From the NCBI RefSeq assembly GCF_014839805.1, contig NC_051132.1, positions 5,270,001 to 5,334,000 on the forward strand: a stretch of 64,000 nucleotides of DNA, read 5' to 3'. Every line of letters starts with the position of its first letter. The first letter of the stretch is position 1. Source of the DNA: Manduca sexta. Taxonomy: Eukaryota > Arthropoda > Insecta > Lepidoptera > Sphingidae. Positions 61,067 to 64,000 of this stretch are shown piece by piece. Under the pieces are notes generated by a model. The model saw nothing but the letters and a program-made list of their open reading frames with translations. It was not told the DNA's origin and did no database searches. The position numbers and the translations under genes are program-made.

Positions 61067-61719
61067 TTGTTAAAGTTTGTTTATCATCTCTCTTTAAGCG
61101 TCAGATTACTTAAAATATATAAATAAATAGCACATGACAGGCGGAAATGGTCTCTTGTTATCGGAGATAAGGATCACTGGGTCGCTGCCTCTTTCCAAGT
61201 AATAAATCTCCTCAATAATTATCATTGGAAACAAGTAGCACTATCAAGATAACACCTAAACAAAAAACCGTAAAATCGTATGCCAGCCAATGATTGTAAC
61301 CATACAATTTGACCACATTGTGACCACACAATGTACAGAAAATTGGTTAGTCAAACCATTACAGCATCTTGTATATCTTATATTTAACAGTAGCTAAAAA
61401 TAAACCTGTCTTATTGTCTAATGATGTGAAAACATGGTGATAAAGTCTATATTTGGATATTTAAATTAATTATACCGTCGGGTGATTCACTTATCAAGGT
61501 GTTTACACAAGAAAATAAATAATATTATCGAAAATATACGTAACTAAATATTGTACATATTAAGGCAATCCCACGAGTAAACGCCTTGAGTATTCGTTTC
61601 ATACATTTACAGCGCACGAGCTACTGGGGAAAGATTTGCGAATTTTTTCTATAAATAAATAATTTAAGGTCATTTGGAGAATTTTAAACTACCAAAATGT
61701 TCCTTATTAAATGGTCTCT
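61067..61719. other. Unannotated AT-rich stretch
   Basis: A local near-repeat CAATTTGACCACATTGTGAC / CCACACAATG (61307-61332) is the only structure noticed. Confidence 0.45.
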
Positions 61720-61723
61720 TTAA

Positions 61724-62077
61724 GGCGATACCTCAAGGTCCATTTTCATACATTTTGTTTCACCTTTAATCTGGGTAACTAAACAAGTATTGGCAAGTAA
61801 AGAATTTAAATTCACGTCTAGTTAGTGATTAGTTCTCGCAGTTGAAACATGTAAAAATAATTAATAATCATGGATATTTCTGCCTTTAAAATTTCGTCAT
61901 ATTAAATTTTAATGGGCGAAATATCCATGAGTATTAATTATTTTACGTTTTTCTTCAACTGCGAGAACTAATCACTAACTAGACGTGAATTTAAATTCTT
62001 TACTTGCCAATACTTGTTTAGTTACCCAGATTAAAAGGTGAAACAAAATGTATGAAAATGGACCTTGAGGTATCGCC
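61724..62077. mobile_element. 354-bp palindromic MITE flanked by TTAA
   Basis: TTAA (61720-61723) and TTAA (62078-62081) flank an almost full-length foldback. The left arm starts GGCGATACCTCAAGGTCC and the right arm is its complement, GGACCTTGAGGTATCGCC. Pairing continues for about 130 bp with a single-base length difference (CACCTTTAAT against CACCTTTTAAT), then more loosely to the centre near 61900. The TTAA target suggests mobilisation by a piggyBac-type or other TTAA-specific transposase. The termini are not the CCC of classic piggyBac, so the superfamily is unproven. Noncoding. Confidence 0.8.
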
Positions 62078-62081
62078 TTAA

Positions 62082-64000
62082 CAGTATTTTTTATTTATTA
62101 GGGAAAACAAACAGTTACAACTTTAATTGAAAACAAACATAACGCTGAAATTTTCTAAAATACAAGTACGAAGAAGATGCTCAGAATAAACAATTTGGTG
62201 GCACTTTTATTATGAAATTGATAAAACAATGATAACTAAATAACCAAAGTGAAGCTATAGTATACAAACATAAAGTTTAATTATTTTTTTCTATATGTAT
62301 TATAAAATTCGAATTGATAGGTTCTACAAAAACTGCTAGCGCATCGTGCTGCTGGGGCCACCGCCTTAAACAAGTTACGTATTTTAGGTTGATACATTGC
62401 ATTGAAAATGTATCATACACTAAGGTTCAATGAAACATTTGGAAAATATTTACAAAATAAAACGGTTTCCATTACTTACACTACTGTGTTAAATCCCTAA
62501 TTTGTAACTAACATAGATGCTAATCTTTTAGTCTTGATTGAGTATTGGATTTGTTATTGTTTTAATTTAAGAAGAAAACAATAGAATTCTTTTTTCTAAT
62601 GTTTAATTTTAGTTTAAAGCTCTTTTAGTCAAAAAACTATTTTAATTTTTTTCAGAATTTAACTGTTAATATTTCGACCTAATTAAATCACTTAAAAACT
62701 AATTGTGGCAGAGAACACGTACAACTACATACAAACTTGAGTATCTTATGTTTGATTTTAATATAATTTTTATGTTCCTATTACTTAATAAAGAAAAATT
62801 TGTAATATAACCTAGTCTCTTGCTTATCGTTTTTTTCATGGGAAGAAGTTTTTTTTAATCAGAATAATCAGTTTATTAGAATTCCATGGTTTATTTTCTT
62901 TCATTCGCAATTCTTATTGCAGAAAAAGTATTTTTAAGTTTGAAGTTTTTACTACTACTAAATATTACAGAACTTTAAAATGTTGTAGCAAACTTGTTCT
63001 AATCAATACGAATATATTTTTATCACAAATTCACATTAACAATATTACATTAACTACGTAAGTTGAATATAGGACACTAGATAAAAAATGTTAAAGAATA
63101 TAAGAGGTGACAAGGTCATTGAACAAAAAGTCGAACTACTTTAATGAAACATAATTCGGTCTACGTAATGCCTTGCAGATGTTCTATATTTGGAACTACT
63201 TTATTCCTGTATTTGTCGAAATTGTTAGTTCATTGTAAATTGATACTAAAATATCAATATATATATATATATATACAGTACGTTTTGAGTATTTTTAATA
63301 TCTACATATGTATGACATTGTCAAAATCACCGGTGTAACGGTAGAGCTATGAACCTAAATGAAGATGTTTAGTCATTCTCAATAACCTCTAGAATGTTCT
63401 AAAGAAATACACAAACTAACTCCAAGTAATATAAAAACTCGCCACAATAGGATAAACTCAACGCAAAACATCAGTACGCAATGAAATAATATTGCTAAGT
63501 TTTAACTTATTGTATTAATAACAAATAATTTTATTAGAAAAGATAGTTCTAATAAATGCTTACTTATTATAACGAGTCGACATTGAGGCATGAGATATTT
63601 TTAGTAGAAGAAAAATATTAAATAAACGTCCAAGTTTACTTAACGAGTCCCTGGGTCCATAGTCTCTAGGTCTTTCAAACGATTACCCGTATGTTATTAT
63701 TAAAAACATAAACGTAATTATAACATACTTGGAACGGTGCTCAATATGGCGGTAGGTATCTTTTCTTCTCTATTAGCGGGTAGATATACTATAGACAAAT
63801 AGACGTAATGCTCTTTGAGAAAATTTAGTTTAGAAATCATCTTTATTCCGAACAAATAAACATACTTATCGTTTACCGTTTTATAGAGTTCACATTGTTA
63901 CAGCCAATTTCAAACACCGAAAATCGTCAGTCCTCACAATACCGCACCGTTATTGATAGCATAAAACGGTATGTAGCAGTTATTACAACGGTCATGTGCT
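62082..64000. other. Unannotated AT-rich end of window
   Basis: A short (TA)n tract lies at 63257-63276. No gene or known repeat recognised. Confidence 0.5.

Overview
The window looks like AT-rich nuclear DNA from an insect, most probably a moth or butterfly (Lepidoptera). The reasons are the low GC content, the absence of bacterial-style gene packing, and dense fragments of repeat families typical of lepidopteran genomes: tRNA-derived SINEs, CTAG-ended Helitron-like elements, Penelope-like elements, and a BEL/Pao retrotransposon primed by tRNA-Tyr. The species was not identified. No host protein-coding gene, rRNA or genuine tRNA gene could be supported. The window is best read as a gene-poor intergenic region or the inside of a very long intron.

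Layout. Positions 1-20290 are AT-rich DNA sprinkled with short retroposon copies (families called A, B, C and D here), small inverted-repeat elements, two Penelope-like fragments (5700-5937, 9474-9640) and Helitron-like pieces (11092-11288, 19848-20050). Positions 20291-26227 form a 6 kb stretch with no recognised repeat. From 26228 to 36735 repeats become dense again: B, A, C and D copies, a 5'-truncated LINE with a clear 14-bp target-site duplication (33845-34443), a SINE with an 11-bp duplication (35263-35527), and a Penelope-like locus built as a perfect 182-bp inverted repeat (36008-36735). Positions 36736-51250 are mostly unannotated, with scattered A, C and D copies, a small MITE (40444-40620), another Helitron-like copy, a SINE with a 14-bp duplication (50350-50690) and a 102-bp TA repeat.

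The main coding element is a BEL/Pao LTR retrotransposon at 52161-58384. It has 197/196-bp LTRs that differ by one C in a C-run, a 5-bp target duplication (GGAAC), a tRNA-Tyr primer-binding site and a polypurine tract. Gag, aspartic protease, reverse transcriptase, RNase H and integrase signatures appear in the expected order. The coding region is split by about eleven single-base shifts. Nearly all lie in or beside homopolymer runs, as does the one LTR difference. This points either to a very young element with sequencing or assembly errors, or to recent slippage damage. Downstream are a Penelope-like fragment split by a nested insertion (59480-60365), another A-family copy, and a well-preserved 354-bp palindromic MITE flanked by TTAA (61724-62077).

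The genes here serve only transposition. The BEL proteins would form particles, process the polyprotein, copy the RNA and integrate the DNA. The SINEs, MITEs and truncated copies depend on enzymes encoded elsewhere. I found no new host system. The most interesting items are the BEL homopolymer pattern, the Penelope inverted-repeat architecture with a hammerhead-like motif, the two related A/B retroposon families, and the TTAA palindromic element.
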